64,000 nt of DNA from Paragemmobacter ruber (GCF_009908315.1 NZ_JAAATW010000003.1:558001-622000); one strand, 5' to 3'; positions 10,988 through 24,438 are shown, counted from the first letter of the stretch. Notes: generated by a model not told the origin, from the letters alone. Numbers and translations: made by a program.

Positions 10988-11002
10988 GAACTTTTTAAGA
11001 AC
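10988..11002 (-). promoter_or_regulatory. LexA operator (GTTC-N7-GTTC)
   Basis: On the minus strand the sequence reads GTTC TTAAAAA GTTC, an exact match to the LexA box established for Rhodobacter and other alphaproteobacteria. It lies 57 bases upstream of the 39-codon gene and after the recG stop, so the only gene it can plausibly control is the small one. A TTTACA that could act as -35 overlaps its downstream edge. Confidence 0.82.
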
Positions 11003-11024
11003 ATTTCGGATCATATCCAGAACG

Positions 11025-11062
11025 CTCCCTCCCCCAGTCATGGGGGAGGGTCGGGGAGGGGG
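11025..11062. repeat. REP-like GC-rich hairpin, copy 2
   Basis: The 9-bp perfect stem CCCTCCCCC / GGGGGAGGG (11027-11035, 11042-11050) is followed by TCGGGGAGGGGG, the same design as at 507-549. It lies downstream of recG. Confidence 0.6.
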
Positions 11063-11120
11063 TTGCCACGTCAGGAAAGAACGGCGGCATCGGCAGCACA
11101 GGTGACGCCCGTCCGCCCGC

Positions 11121-15517
<4,397 letters not shown>

Positions 15518-16237
15518 TCAGCTTGCCGCCGCAATCGCAACGCGGCGCAGCGCCACCTCCGGCACCGGGTCGCGCATGACATAGCCACGGCCCCAGACGG
15601 TTTCGATATAGTTCTCGCCCCCCGTCGCCTCGGCAAGCTTCTTGCGCAGCTTGCAGATGAACACGTCGATGATCTTCAACTCCGGCTCGTCCATTCCGCC
15701 ATAGAGGTGGTTCAGGAACATTTCCTTGGTCAGCGTAGTGCCCTTGCGCAGGCTGAGGAGTTCAAGGATCTGATACTCCTTCCCGGTCAGATGCACGCTC
15801 TTGCCGCCCACATCGACAGATTTGGCATCCAGGTTCACGTTGACCTGCCCGGTGCGGATGATGGATTGGGAATGTCCCTTCGACCGGCGGATGATGGCAT
15901 GGATCCGCGCGATCAACTCTTCCCGATGGAAGGGTTTCGTCATGTAATCATCGGCGCCGAAGCCGAAACCGCGGATCTTGTTGTCCGTGTCATCCGACCC
16001 CGACAGGATCAGGATCGGCGTCTCGATCCGGGCCATGCGCAACTGGCGCAGCACTTCATGGCCGCTCATGTCGGGCAGGTTCAGATCCAGCAGGATCAGG
16101 TCGTAATCGTAAAGCTTTGCCAGATCGATCCCGTCCTCACCAAGATCGGTGCAATAGACGTTCAGGTTGGCATGGGTCAGCATCAGCTCGATGCTCCGCG
16201 ACGTCGCGGGGTCGTCTTCAACCAGAAGTACTCGCAT
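15518..16237 (-). CDS. ctrA: Response regulator CtrA
   Basis: A 239-residue OmpR-type response regulator. The receiver domain (residues 1-120) carries the phospho-acceptor Asp51 ([10 protein letters not shown]) and the conserved ADDYMTKPF lysine region. The DNA-binding winged helix contains [20 protein letters not shown] and [14 protein letters not shown], the CtrA-specific blocks. In Rhodobacterales CtrA controls motility, gene transfer agent and related genes rather than being essential. The start at 16237 is supported by GGAG seven bases upstream. sciP, encoding a CtrA antagonist, lies 89 bases upstream on the same strand. Confidence 0.97.
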   Translation of the reverse strand: MRVLLVEDDPATSRSIELMLTHANLNVYCTDLGEDGIDLAKLYDYDLILLDLNLPDMSGHEVLRQLRMARIETPILILSGSDDTDNKIRGFGFGADDYMTKPFHREELIARIHAIIRRSKGHSQSIIRTGQVNVNLDAKSVDVGGKSVHLTGKEYQILELLSLRKGTTLTKEMFLNHLYGGMDEPELKIIDVFICKLRKKLAEATGGENYIETVWGRGYVMRDPVPEVALRRVAIAAAS

Positions 16238-16284
16238 TTTTACACTCCGTAAGGTCGCCTTTCGGCAACTTTGCAGACCACTCA

Positions 16285-16299
16285 TTAAACAAAGATTAC
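16285..16299 (-). promoter_or_regulatory. Possible CtrA binding site upstream of ctrA
   Basis: TTAA ACAAAGA TTAC on the plus strand fits the TTAA-N7-TTAA CtrA consensus except for the last base. It lies 48 bases upstream of the ctrA start, a position compatible with autoregulation. Confidence 0.4.
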
Positions 16300-16326
16300 T
16301 ATGGCAGCATTTGCACCAAAGACAAC

Positions 16327-16605
16327 TTAAAATTGACGATACTGCTGGATCTTGGTGACCCGCAGCGCCGCCTCTCCGTGGCTGCGCACGGCGGTTTCCC
16401 ACAGACCGAACTCCTCATCCGTCAGGGCATAGCGCGCCAGCGCCTCTTCCCGCTCGATCAAGCCATGGGTGACCGCCTGCACCACCACGGCCTTGCGCCG
16501 CGCCACCCAGCGCCGCGTGTCGGCAGGTGGCAGGTCGGCCCGGGTCAGAATGGTACCATCCGGCAGCGTCACATGGCGCGGGCCGGATACGCGCTTGATG
16601 TACAT
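16327..16605 (-). CDS. sciP: CtrA inhibitor SciP (DUF1153 family)
   Basis: A 92-residue helix-turn-helix protein of the DUF1153 family. In Caulobacter SciP binds CtrA and blocks its transcriptional activation. The family blocks are unmistakable: [35 protein letters not shown], and [20 protein letters not shown]. The start at 16605 is set by AAGGAG ten bases upstream; the longer open frame reaching 16854 lacks coding character. It lies directly upstream of ctrA on the same strand and divergent from mnmA. Interaction with CtrA in this organism is inferred from the family. Confidence 0.93.
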   Translation of the reverse strand: MYIKRVSGPRHVTLPDGTILTRADLPPADTRRWVARRKAVVVQAVTHGLIEREEALARYALTDEEFGLWETAVRSHGEAALRVTKIQQYRQF

Positions 16606-16780
16606 GGGCAGGTCTCCTTCGCTCTGCACCCAGTATCGCGCCCGTTCCTTAAGTCTTGCTGAACGCGTCCGCGCCACAGGAACCCGCCTGCGACGGGGCG
16701 CCCCTTGTGCCTGTGCCCTGTTTTCCTGTATTCCGACGGTCTTCCGCATCCGAACGCCCCGCCGCGTAAAGGCCCGCCCC

Positions 16781-17926
16781 ATGCCGCTTGACCAACCGCT
16801 CAATTCCCTCGGCCTGCCAAAAACCCCGGCCGATACCCGTGTGGTCGTCGCCATGTCGGGCGGCGTGGATTCCTCGGTCGTCGCCGCGATGCTGGCGGAA
16901 GAGGGCTATGATGTGGTGGGCGTCACCCTGCAGCTTTACGATCACGGCGCCGCGCTGGCGAAAAAAGGCGCGTGCTGTGCGGGCCGCGACATCCACGACG
17001 CCCGGCGTGTGGCCGAAACCATGGGCTTTCCCCATTATGTCCTCGACTACGAGAACACCTTCCGCGAAGCAGTGATCGAGGAATTTGCCGATGCCTATCT
17101 CGCGGGCGCGACCCCGGTTCCCTGCATCCGCTGCAACGAACGGGTGAAATTCAAGGACCTGCTCGCCACCGCAAAGGACCTTGAGGCCGATTGCATGGCG
17201 ACCGGCCATTACATCCAGCGCAAACTGGGCGCACAGGGGCCGGAATTGCACATGGCCACCGACCCCAACCGCGACCAAAGCTATTTCCTCTTCTCCACCA
17301 CGGCGGAACAGCTGTCCTACCTGCGCTTCCCCCTCGGCCATCTTGCCTCCAAAGCCGAAACCCGCGCGCTGGCGGCGCGCTACGGCCTGCCCGTAGCCGA
17401 CAAACCCGACAGTCAGGACATCTGCTTCGTCCCCAACGGAAACTACGCCGCCGTGATCGAAAAGCTGCGCCCCGGCGCCGCCGATCCGGGCGAGATCGTG
17501 GATCTGTCGGGCCGCGTGCTGGGCCAGCATCGCGGTGTGATCCACTACACCATCGGCCAGCGCAAAGGCCTTGGAATCGGCGGCCTGGGCGATCCGCTTT
17601 ACGTAGTGAAGCTTGACCCCGACACCCGCCGCGTGATCGTCGGGCCAAAAGAGGCGCTCTCCACCCGCACCGTGCCACTGCGCGAGATCAACTGGCTGGG
17701 CGATGCCCCCCTGACCAGCCGCCCGGAATGGCACCTCAACGTCAAGGTCCGCTCCACCCGCCCCCCCCGCCCGGCGGTGATCCGCCCGCTGTCCGAAACC
17801 GAGGCAGAGGTGGAACTCCTCTCGCCCGAGGATGGGGTGAGCCCCGGTCAGGCCTGCGTCTTCTACGCCCCCGAAGGCGGGCGCGTCTTTGGCGGCGGCT
17901 GGATCTGGAAAGGACGAGAAGCCTAA
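16781..17926 (+). CDS. mnmA: tRNA-specific 2-thiouridylase
   Basis: A 381-residue enzyme that thiolates uridine 34 of tRNA-Lys, -Glu and -Gln. The PP-loop ATP-binding motif is [10 protein letters not shown]. The catalytic cysteines lie in [12 protein letters not shown] and [12 protein letters not shown], with the tRNA-binding GHYIQRK segment between them. A C-terminal beta-barrel ends in [11 protein letters not shown]. The start at ATG 16781 matches the usual length, and the longer open frame upstream overlaps sciP in the other direction. Its stop codon is embedded in the first of three inverted repeats at 17921-18024. Confidence 0.96.
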   Translation: MPLDQPLNSLGLPKTPADTRVVVAMSGGVDSSVVAAMLAEEGYDVVGVTLQLYDHGAALAKKGACCAGRDIHDARRVAETMGFPHYVLDYENTFREAVIEEFADAYLAGATPVPCIRCNERVKFKDLLATAKDLEADCMATGHYIQRKLGAQGPELHMATDPNRDQSYFLFSTTAEQLSYLRFPLGHLASKAETRALAARYGLPVADKPDSQDICFVPNGNYAAVIEKLRPGAADPGEIVDLSGRVLGQHRGVIHYTIGQRKGLGIGGLGDPLYVVKLDPDTRRVIVGPKEALSTRTVPLREINWLGDAPLTSRPEWHLNVKVRSTRPPRPAVIRPLSETEAEVELLSPEDGVSPGQACVFYAPEGGRVFGGGWIWKGREA

Positions 17927-18024
17927 GATTTTTCTCGAAAAATCTTAGGCTGACCCCATCAAAATTCTTCTGGAAGAATTTTGATTCATCCTGCGCCAAA
18001 ATTCTTCCAGAAGTATTTTGGCGC
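17921..18024. terminator. Three consecutive hairpins between mnmA and lpxB
   Basis: Three inverted repeats fill the gap between these convergent genes: 17921-17950 (13-bp perfect stem GCCTAAGATTTTT, CTCG loop, containing the mnmA stop), 17958-17985 (13-bp perfect stem ATCAAAATTCTTC), and 17993-18024 (10-bp stem GCGCCAAAAT plus inner CTTC/GAAG). The second and third share the AAAATTCTTC core. They probably terminate both transcripts. Confidence 0.75.
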
Positions 18025-18035
18025 TTCGGCTTGCG

Positions 18036-19151
18036 TCAGAGCACGGCAAGAACAGATCGCGCGGCCCGCACACCCGGCGCCTCGCCACCCTTGCCAAGGC
18101 GCTCCATCGTCAGGGCCATCGCGGCCTGCTGTGCAGACGGATCACCCAGCACCGCCTCCACTGCCGGCACGATCAGATCCGACCGGCACCGCTCTCCGAT
18201 GAACTCGGGCACAACCCGTGTTTCGGATACAAGGTTCACCAGCGTCACCGTGTCGATCAGCGCGGCCCGCCGCATGAGCCACAGGGTCAGCGGGTTCATG
18301 TCATAGGCGATGACCATGGGGCATCCGACCGCCGCAAGTTCCAGCGACACCGTGCCAGAGGCCGCGACCGCCACATCCGCCGCCGCAAAGGCCCCACGCT
18401 TCGCACCGGCCTCTTCCACGATCTGCGGTGCGACCGTCCAGCCCGCGGAAAAACTGCGCACGAGGCCTGCCACAGCGCCAACTGTCGGCAAGGCCACGCG
18501 CACCCCCGGATGCTGCGCCGCAAGCCGCCCCACGACCTCACCCAAGACCGGCATCAGCCGCGTCACCTCGCCCCGCCGCGATCCGGGCAGGGCCAGCACC
18601 AAGGGCCCGGTGCCTGCCCAGGCCGCCCGCTCGGCATCGGATGCGCGGGGTTCGGCCACCACCGGATGACCCACGAAATCGCAGGTCATGCCCGCCGCCT
18701 GCATCAGCGGCGGCTCGAAAGGCAGGAGCGCCAGCACATGATCCACATGCCGCGCCATCTTGGCCGCCCGCCCCGGCCGCCACGCCCAGACCGAGGGCGC
18801 CACATAATGGATCGTCCGCAGCCCGGGCCGTGCGGCCTTGACCAAGGCCGCCACCCGCAGCCCGAAATCGGGCGAATCGATCGTCACCAGCGCCGCGGCA
18901 TCGCTGGCAATCACGGCGTCCGCCACCTCGCGGATGCGCCGTTTCAGGTGGAAGTATTTGGGCAGAACCTCGGCGATGCCCATGACCGAAAGCTCTTCCA
19001 TCGGGAAGAGCGACGCCATCCCCTCCACCTGCATCAGCGGTCCCGCAACACCCGCAAACGCCACCCCCGGTGCAAGCTGCTTCAGCCCCGCCATCAACGC
19101 CGCGCCCAGACGGTCGCCCGAAGGTTCCCCGGCGACGAGGAAGATCTTCAT
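18036..19151 (-). CDS. lpxB: Lipid-A-disaccharide synthase
   Basis: A 371-residue GT19 glycosyltransferase condensing UDP-2,3-diacylglucosamine with lipid X to form the lipid A disaccharide at the inner membrane. The N-terminal MKIFLVAGEPSGDRLGA, the internal TIHYVAPSVWAWRPGRA and LALLPFEP, and the donor-binding AASGTVSLELAAVGCPMVIAY are all family signatures. The start at 19151 overlaps the lpxI stop by four bases. It is the last gene of the fabZ-lpxA-lpxI-lpxB run. Confidence 0.96.
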   Translation of the reverse strand: MKIFLVAGEPSGDRLGAALMAGLKQLAPGVAFAGVAGPLMQVEGMASLFPMEELSVMGIAEVLPKYFHLKRRIREVADAVIASDAAALVTIDSPDFGLRVAALVKAARPGLRTIHYVAPSVWAWRPGRAAKMARHVDHVLALLPFEPPLMQAAGMTCDFVGHPVVAEPRASDAERAAWAGTGPLVLALPGSRRGEVTRLMPVLGEVVGRLAAQHPGVRVALPTVGAVAGLVRSFSAGWTVAPQIVEEAGAKRGAFAAADVAVAASGTVSLELAAVGCPMVIAYDMNPLTLWLMRRAALIDTVTLVNLVSETRVVPEFIGERCRSDLIVPAVEAVLGDPSAQQAAMALTMERLGKGGEAPGVRAARSVLAVL

Positions 19152-19954
19152 GGCTCCCGCGCCCAGAGGAACAGGCCGGCGGCCTGCGCTTGTGCCACCA
19201 TCGCGGGTTGGTCCAGACAGATCACCCCGCCCGCCTCCCATGCGATGCCGCCAAGACCCGCCGCCGCCACGCGGCGCACGGTTTCCACCCCAAGCGCGGG
19301 CAGGTCGATCCGCCGATCCTGCGCGGGTTTCGGCGCCTTGAAGAACAGGCCCCGCGCCCCGGCAGGCCGCAGCGCGGCCGGGATCGCCGCAACACCGGCC
19401 AGCATCGCATCCGTGCCGGGCAAGGCCTCGACCGCCAGACACAGCCCTTGCTGCACCACCGCGCCCTGCCCGACATCCACCCGTCCCAGCGCGCCCACGA
19501 TCTCTGCCGCCCGCGCGGCATCCGCCCGGTCTCGCTCTGTCACCGTGCCGCACAGGACCTCGGCCCCCGGCACCAGCGCGGGCGCGATCTCCGGCACGCC
19601 CGCCAGCGCGAAACCCGCCTCCTCGAAAATCGCCAGCACCTCGCGCAGCGTGGCATCGTCGCCCTGCCCCATCGCCGCCAACAGGCGGGGAACCATCCCC
19701 GCCGTGTCGGGATCAAACAGCGCCGGGTCCAGCCGGGGCCGCTGCACCGCGCCTGCGAAACAGACCCGCGTCACCCCTGCATCCTCCAGCGCGCGCAGGA
19801 AGGGTACCAGCCGCTCCACCCGGAAGCGCATATCAGGCGTCACGCCGGCCGGATCGAACCCCTCAAGCGCCGCCACAAAGGGCCGCTCGGTCATCGCCGC
19901 CACCAGCGCCGCGGGCAAGCCGCCCGCGCCTGCAATGATCGCCGTCCGCGTCAT
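19148..19954 (-). CDS. lpxI: UDP-2,3-diacylglucosamine pyrophosphatase LpxI
   Basis: A 268-residue protein of the LpxI (DUF1009) family, which hydrolyses UDP-2,3-diacylglucosamine to lipid X and UMP in place of LpxH in many alphaproteobacteria. Recognisable blocks are the start AIIAGAGGLPAALVAA, VTRVCFAGAVQRPRLD, and the C-terminal KAPKPAQDRRIDLPALGVETV followed by GGIAWEAGGV. The ends overlap lpxA and lpxB by four bases each, which indicates tight coupling. The position between lpxA and lpxB matches its pathway step. Confidence 0.94.
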   Translation of the reverse strand: MTRTAIIAGAGGLPAALVAAMTERPFVAALEGFDPAGVTPDMRFRVERLVPFLRALEDAGVTRVCFAGAVQRPRLDPALFDPDTAGMVPRLLAAMGQGDDATLREVLAIFEEAGFALAGVPEIAPALVPGAEVLCGTVTERDRADAARAAEIVGALGRVDVGQGAVVQQGLCLAVEALPGTDAMLAGVAAIPAALRPAGARGLFFKAPKPAQDRRIDLPALGVETVRRVAAAGLGGIAWEAGGVICLDQPAMVAQAQAAGLFLWAREP

Positions 19955-20748
19955 TTCGGCGTCAGGAAAGACCGGTCCGAGGCGGACAGGATGAAATCCG
20001 TCACCTCGCGCACATGAGCACTGTCGGTTTCCTCGGCCAGCCGCCGCGCCCGGTCAAGGAACGTCCCCTCGCCCTGCGCCAGCATCTGATAGGCCGCCCG
20101 CAGCGCCGTGATCTCGGCCCGCTCCACCCCACGCCGTTTCAGGCCCACAAGGTTCAGCCCGTCCAACTCGCCCCGCGGTGCCTGCACCAGGCCATAAGGG
20201 ATCACGTCATTCGTCACCATCGTGACCGCGCCGATGATCGCGCCCTGCCCGATCCGCACCCATTGATGCACGCCCGACAGCCCGCCCACGATCACATCAT
20301 CGCCCAGCACGCAATGGCCCGCGATGGCCACATTGTTCACAAGGATCACCCGGTTGCCGATATGGGCATCATGGCCCACATGCGCGCCGGTCATGATCAA
20401 GACGTCATCGCCCACTGTCGTGACGCCGCCGCCGCCTTCCGTGCCAAGGTTCAGCGTCGCCCCCTCGCGGATGCGGCAGCGCTTGCCCACCACCAGCCGG
20501 GTCCGTTCGCCCTTGTATTTCAGGTCCTGCGGCACCTCGCCCACGGTGGCAAAGGGAAAGATCACCGTCTCTTCCCCGATCTCCGTCCGCCCGGTCACCA
20601 CGGCGTGGCTCTTCACCACCACCCGGTCATGCAGCACCACATCCGGGCCGATCACGCAGAACGGCCCCACCTCGCAGCCCGCGCCGATCACCGCACCGGG
20701 TTCGACAACGCTGGTCGGGTGGATGCGCGCCTCAGGGTGAATTGTCAT
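19951..20748 (-). CDS. lpxA: Acyl-ACP--UDP-N-acetylglucosamine O-acyltransferase
   Basis: A 265-residue trimeric enzyme catalysing the first step of lipid A synthesis. The sequence is dominated by left-handed beta-helix hexapeptide repeats (EPGAVIGAGCEVGPFCVIG and similar) and contains the catalytic-histidine region MTGAHVGHDAHIGN. The C-terminal helical part is normal length. ATG 20748 is given as start; a GTG at 20757 overlapping the fabZ stop (GTGA) is a good alternative giving 268 residues. Confidence 0.95.
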   Translation of the reverse strand: MTIHPEARIHPTSVVEPGAVIGAGCEVGPFCVIGPDVVLHDRVVVKSHAVVTGRTEIGEETVIFPFATVGEVPQDLKYKGERTRLVVGKRCRIREGATLNLGTEGGGGVTTVGDDVLIMTGAHVGHDAHIGNRVILVNNVAIAGHCVLGDDVIVGGLSGVHQWVRIGQGAIIGAVTMVTNDVIPYGLVQAPRGELDGLNLVGLKRRGVERAEITALRAAYQMLAQGEGTFLDRARRLAEETDSAHVREVTDFILSASDRSFLTPK

Positions 20749-20753
20749 CCGCG

Positions 20754-21215
20754 TCACGCCTTCGGCACGTCGAACATGGCCATGAAGGTGGCCTCGCAGG
20801 CCAATTCACCCTCGACCATCGCGCGGCCCTCGAATTTCCAGACCCGCCCGCCGCCGCGCAGCGCCCTGACATGCAGTTCCAGCACATCGCCCGGCACCAC
20901 CTTGCGGCGGAACTTCACCCCATCCACGCCCATGAAGAAGACATTGGCATTCTTGTCCACCAGATCCATCGACAGGCCCACAAGGATGCCGCTCGTCTGC
21001 GCCATCGCCTCGATGATCATCACGCCCGGGAAGATCGGCATTCCGGGGAAATGGCCGGTGAACTGCGGCTCGTTTACGGTCACGTTCTTGATGCCCACGC
21101 AGCTTTCGTTGATCACGATATCGCGCACCTTGTCGACCAGAAGGAACGGATAACGGTGCGGGATGATCCGCTGGATCAGGGCGAGATCGGCGAAAGTGAC
21201 GGGGCTTTCGGTCAT
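20754..21215 (-). CDS. fabZ: 3-hydroxyacyl-[acyl-carrier-protein] dehydratase
   Basis: A 153-residue hot-dog-fold dehydratase of fatty acid synthesis. The active site histidine is in [16 protein letters not shown] and the glutamate in EAMAQTSG. The N-terminal [14 protein letters not shown] is typical. GGAGACCCAG precedes the ATG. As in most proteobacteria it precedes lpxA, but the lpxD gene usually found just upstream is not here: only about 105 bases separate it from skp. Confidence 0.96.
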   Translation of the reverse strand: MTESPVTFADLALIQRIIPHRYPFLLVDKVRDIVINESCVGIKNVTVNEPQFTGHFPGMPIFPGVMIIEAMAQTSGILVGLSMDLVDKNANVFFMGVDGVKFRRKVVPGDVLELHVRALRGGGRVWKFEGRAMVEGELACEATFMAMFDVPKA

Positions 21216-21320
21216 CTGGGTCTCCTAGACGGCTGCGGCTGCATCCGGCCCGGTCCGCGGCCACTGCATGCACCCGATGGTGACTAGCAACTTGGGTGGG
21301 CCGAAACAAGCGTCCCCGGC

Positions 21321-21983
21321 CTAGGGTGCCACGTCCCCGCCCATCCCCGGGGCTGGCGTGACCCCGGCGCCGTCATCGGGTGCCTCAGGCGGTTCGGGGT
21401 CGCCCTCAACCGAAGGCAGGGAAGATCCATCACCAAGCGCCGCGTCGATCCTCTGGATCGCCTCATCCGTGATATCCACCCCGCGCAGCGACAGAATCAC
21501 CATCTCCTTGTCGAAAATGGCCACTGCCCCGGCATCGCCCATCAATTCGCCCAGAACGGGCACCGCCGCCTGCAGGAAGCGCTGCCGATCAGCTTCGCGT
21601 TGCGCGGTGATCGCGCGCGATTTGGTATCCTGCGCGGCGCGGATTGCCTCGGTCTTGGCATCAAACTCCTGCGCCAGCGTCTGAAACGCCTCAGGCTCCA
21701 GCGTGGCACGCTGATCGGTCAATTCCCGCTCTTCCGTCTCCAACGCCTGTTCCAGCCGTAGGTTTTCGGCGATCAGCGCCTTGCTCTCTGCCTCGAACCG
21801 CGCCTCGGCGGCACGGCCAAAGGCCGATTCTGCAAAAAGGCGGTTGCGGTCGATCATCAGGATCGGCGCGCGCGGAAGCGCGGCCTCCTGCGCGGCCACG
21901 GGCGCAGTGATTGGCGCGGCGCTGGCCAGCAGCACCACCACCAGCCCCGCCGCGATCCGGCCTGTCCAGCGCCCGCGCGGCAT
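21321..21983 (-). CDS. skp: Periplasmic chaperone of the OmpH/Skp family
   Basis: A 220-residue secreted protein with a signal peptide (residues 1-31, cleavage likely after APVAA), a short beta segment (PILMIDRNRLFAES), then a long charged coiled-coil region (about residues 60-150) as in the tentacles of Skp. A Pro/Gly/Asp-rich tail of about 40 residues is additional to the usual family length. The start codon overlaps the bamA stop (TGATG), consistent with a joint role in outer membrane protein delivery and assembly. Sequence similarity within this family is low, so the call leans on context. Confidence 0.85.
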   Translation of the reverse strand: MPRGRWTGRIAAGLVVVLLASAAPITAPVAAQEAALPRAPILMIDRNRLFAESAFGRAAEARFEAESKALIAENLRLEQALETEERELTDQRATLEPEAFQTLAQEFDAKTEAIRAAQDTKSRAITAQREADRQRFLQAAVPVLGELMGDAGAVAIFDKEMVILSLRGVDITDEAIQRIDAALGDGSSLPSVEGDPEPPEAPDDGAGVTPAPGMGGDVAP

Positions 21984-24349
21984 CAGAACGTGGTCGAAAC
22001 CGTCAGGTCGAAGTTCTGCTCGAGGTCATAATCTTCTTTGACCAGCGGGGTCGAGAAGTTCAACCGCAGTGGCCCGACCGGCGTTGTCCAGAACACCGAG
22101 AAGCCGACGGAAGACCGCAGGTTGAGCGAGTCGTCCACCGCCACACCGCCACCCACACCACCATTGATGTTATCAAGGCTCCAGACGGAGCCGACATCAA
22201 GGAACAGGCCGCCCGTGATCCCATACTCTTCCGGCAGGCCCAGCGGGAAATCCGCCTCGAACCGCGCCACGGCGAACATGTTGCCGCCCAAGGCTTCGTT
22301 GTCGGCCGACAATTCCCGCGGCCCGATCCCGCCCGGCTCAAAGCCGCGGATCTTTCCATTGCCGAAGAAGCGCTCGGTGATACGGCTGTTGGTCCCGCCC
22401 AGACTGTTGATCATCCCGCCTTCAAAGATGGCGCGCAGCGTCACCTCTTCCTGACGGATGCGCGTCTCGGCCAGGGCCAGCACGTTCGTCATCACATATT
22501 CGCTGTCGCCGCCAAGCCCCGCGAAATCTTGGCCAAAGCGCAGCAACACCCCGCCCCGCGGGTTCAGACCGCTGATACGGGAATCGTAGCTGTAGGTATA
22601 TCCGACAGAGCTGGTCGTCACCGCGCCCTGCGCCTGTTCCAGCTGAAGGATGTCGGACGCCGTCGCGGGAAGGCCGGTGATCTTGCTGTCCTGATAGGTA
22701 TAGCGGATCTCCAGCCGGCTCAGTTCGCCCACCGGGAATTCCAGCGCGGGCGAGATGCGCCCGACCCGCGTGTCAAAAGTGGCCGAATTCTCGTTGTCGG
22801 ATTCGCGGTACGAGATGCCGAACTTCAACGCCACATCCCGGCCAAGGAAGGCCGGTTCGCGGAACGTGAAGCTGCCCTCCGATGCGTCCGTCCCCGATGT
22901 CAGCGACAGGCCCACCGCCTGCCCGCGGCCAAGAAAGTTCTGCTCGCTAAGGCTGATGTTGAACCCGATGCCGCTGGCCACGCCATAGCTTGCCCCGAAG
23001 GTGAGCGAACCCGTGGGCTGCTCTTCCACATCCACGTTCACCACCACCTGATCCGGGGTGCTGCCCGGCTCGGCATTCACCTGCGCATCCGAAAAGAAAC
23101 CCAGCGCCCGGATCCTTTCCGCCGACTGGCGGATTTCGCGCGCGTTCAGCGGGTCGCCTTCCGCCGTGCGGAACTGGCGGCGCACCACCTGATCCAGCGT
23201 CGTGGTGTTGCCCTCGATGTCGATGCGTTCGACAAAGATGCGCTCGCCGCGCACGATGGCGAATTCCACATCCAGCACGCCGCCACGTTCGTCCCGCGTG
23301 ATCCGCGGATCGACGCGCACAAAGTTCAGCCCCTTGCGCAGCGCCAGATTTTCCATCCGCGCGATGTTGTTGTCGATCAGCGCGGGCGACCACACCTCGC
23401 CCGGACGGATCCGCTGTACGGCGGCGAATTCGGCCGCCTCCAGCCCCTCGATCTCGGACACGGTCGATACATCGCCGATGCGGAACTGCTGGCCTTCGCG
23501 GATGGTGATCGTCACGAAAAAGGCATCACGCTCGCGCGCCACATCCGACGTCGCATCCAGAACCTGCACATCGGCATAGCCGCGCGCCAGATAGAAATCG
23601 CGCAACAGCTGCTTGTCGAGTTCCAGCCGCTCCGCCACGAAGGTATCGCTGCGGATGATCTGGCGCAGCAGACCTGCCTGTTTCGTCTCCAGCACCTGCC
23701 GCAGGCGGCGGTCGCTGAAGGCGCGGTTGCCGACAAAGGCCAGACGCTCGATCTCGGCCACGCGGCCTTCGGTGATCTCGAACACCAGATCCACGCGGTT
23801 GCCGTCGCGGCGGATGATGCGCGGCTCCACCGTCGCGGCGATCCGGCCCCGCTGCCGGTAGGCATCGGCGATGTTCGCGGCATCCTCTTCGGCCTGCGAC
23901 GGCGAATAGACCAGCCGCCCCTTCGACTTCGCGATCTCGGCCAGTTCCTCGTCGTCGAGGCGGCGGTTGCCCTCAAAGTTCACGATGTTGATCATCGGGT
24001 ATTCCACAACCCGGATCAGCAGCGTGCCGCCCTGCGGGACCAGCTCGACAGATTCGAACAGGCCGGAGTTCACGATGGCCTGATAAGCATCATTCAGACG
24101 CGCGGCCGAAACCGTCTCGCCCCGCCCGATTCCGGCATAGGCGACGATCGTCGCGCTCTCGATGGCCTGATTGCCTTCGACCTGAACGCTGGAAAAGCTG
24201 TAGCTCTGCGCCGCCGCCGGTGTGAGGAACGGGCCAGAAATCGCTGCGCTGGAAAGGAAAAGGGCCATAAGGGCGGGCCGCATAACCCCCGTGCGCGAAC
24301 GCGCCTTCAAGGTCGCTTGCGCTTCGAACGCCCCTGTCGTGTCCCGCAT
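21983..24349 (-). CDS. bamA: Outer membrane protein assembly factor BamA
   Basis: A protein of about 788 residues that inserts beta-barrel proteins into the outer membrane. A signal peptide ending near TPAAAQS is followed by five POTRA domains (about residues 50-440, starting SFSSVQVEGN) and a 16-strand barrel. The barrel includes the lid-lock motif KIRGFEPGG and ends with the expected C-terminal phenylalanine (VSTTF). The N-terminal about 22 residues before MRPALM are unusual for a signal peptide; translation could begin at that internal Met. It is followed immediately by skp. Confidence 0.96.
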   Translation of the reverse strand: MRDTTGAFEAQATLKARSRTGVMRPALMALFLSSAAISGPFLTPAAAQSYSFSSVQVEGNQAIESATIVAYAGIGRGETVSAARLNDAYQAIVNSGLFESVELVPQGGTLLIRVVEYPMINIVNFEGNRRLDDEELAEIAKSKGRLVYSPSQAEEDAANIADAYRQRGRIAATVEPRIIRRDGNRVDLVFEITEGRVAEIERLAFVGNRAFSDRRLRQVLETKQAGLLRQIIRSDTFVAERLELDKQLLRDFYLARGYADVQVLDATSDVARERDAFFVTITIREGQQFRIGDVSTVSEIEGLEAAEFAAVQRIRPGEVWSPALIDNNIARMENLALRKGLNFVRVDPRITRDERGGVLDVEFAIVRGERIFVERIDIEGNTTTLDQVVRRQFRTAEGDPLNAREIRQSAERIRALGFFSDAQVNAEPGSTPDQVVVNVDVEEQPTGSLTFGASYGVASGIGFNISLSEQNFLGRGQAVGLSLTSGTDASEGSFTFREPAFLGRDVALKFGISYRESDNENSATFDTRVGRISPALEFPVGELSRLEIRYTYQDSKITGLPATASDILQLEQAQGAVTTSSVGYTYSYDSRISGLNPRGGVLLRFGQDFAGLGGDSEYVMTNVLALAETRIRQEEVTLRAIFEGGMINSLGGTNSRITERFFGNGKIRGFEPGGIGPRELSADNEALGGNMFAVARFEADFPLGLPEEYGITGGLFLDVGSVWSLDNINGGVGGGVAVDDSLNLRSSVGFSVFWTTPVGPLRLNFSTPLVKEDYDLEQNFDLTVSTTF

Positions 24350-24407
24350 TGCCCTGGCCCCGCCTTTAACAAAGTCTTGTGCTCTGACTACTCGGAAGCG
24401 CAGGACT

Positions 24408-24434
24408 TGTCAAAAGGCTGAGGCCGTTTTGACA
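24408..24434 (-). terminator. Hairpin between the 45-codon gene and bamA
   Basis: TGTCAAAA / TTTTGACA plus an inner GGC/GCC pair forms a long stem directly after the stop of the small gene at 24439-24576. It probably ends that transcript. Confidence 0.55.
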
Positions 24435-24438
24435 GATT

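Noticed and set aside
21911-24421. Plus-strand open frame of more than 800 codons across bamA.
   Set aside because: Composition is Arg/His/Ala/Gln-rich with no motifs; the minus strand encodes a complete BamA.
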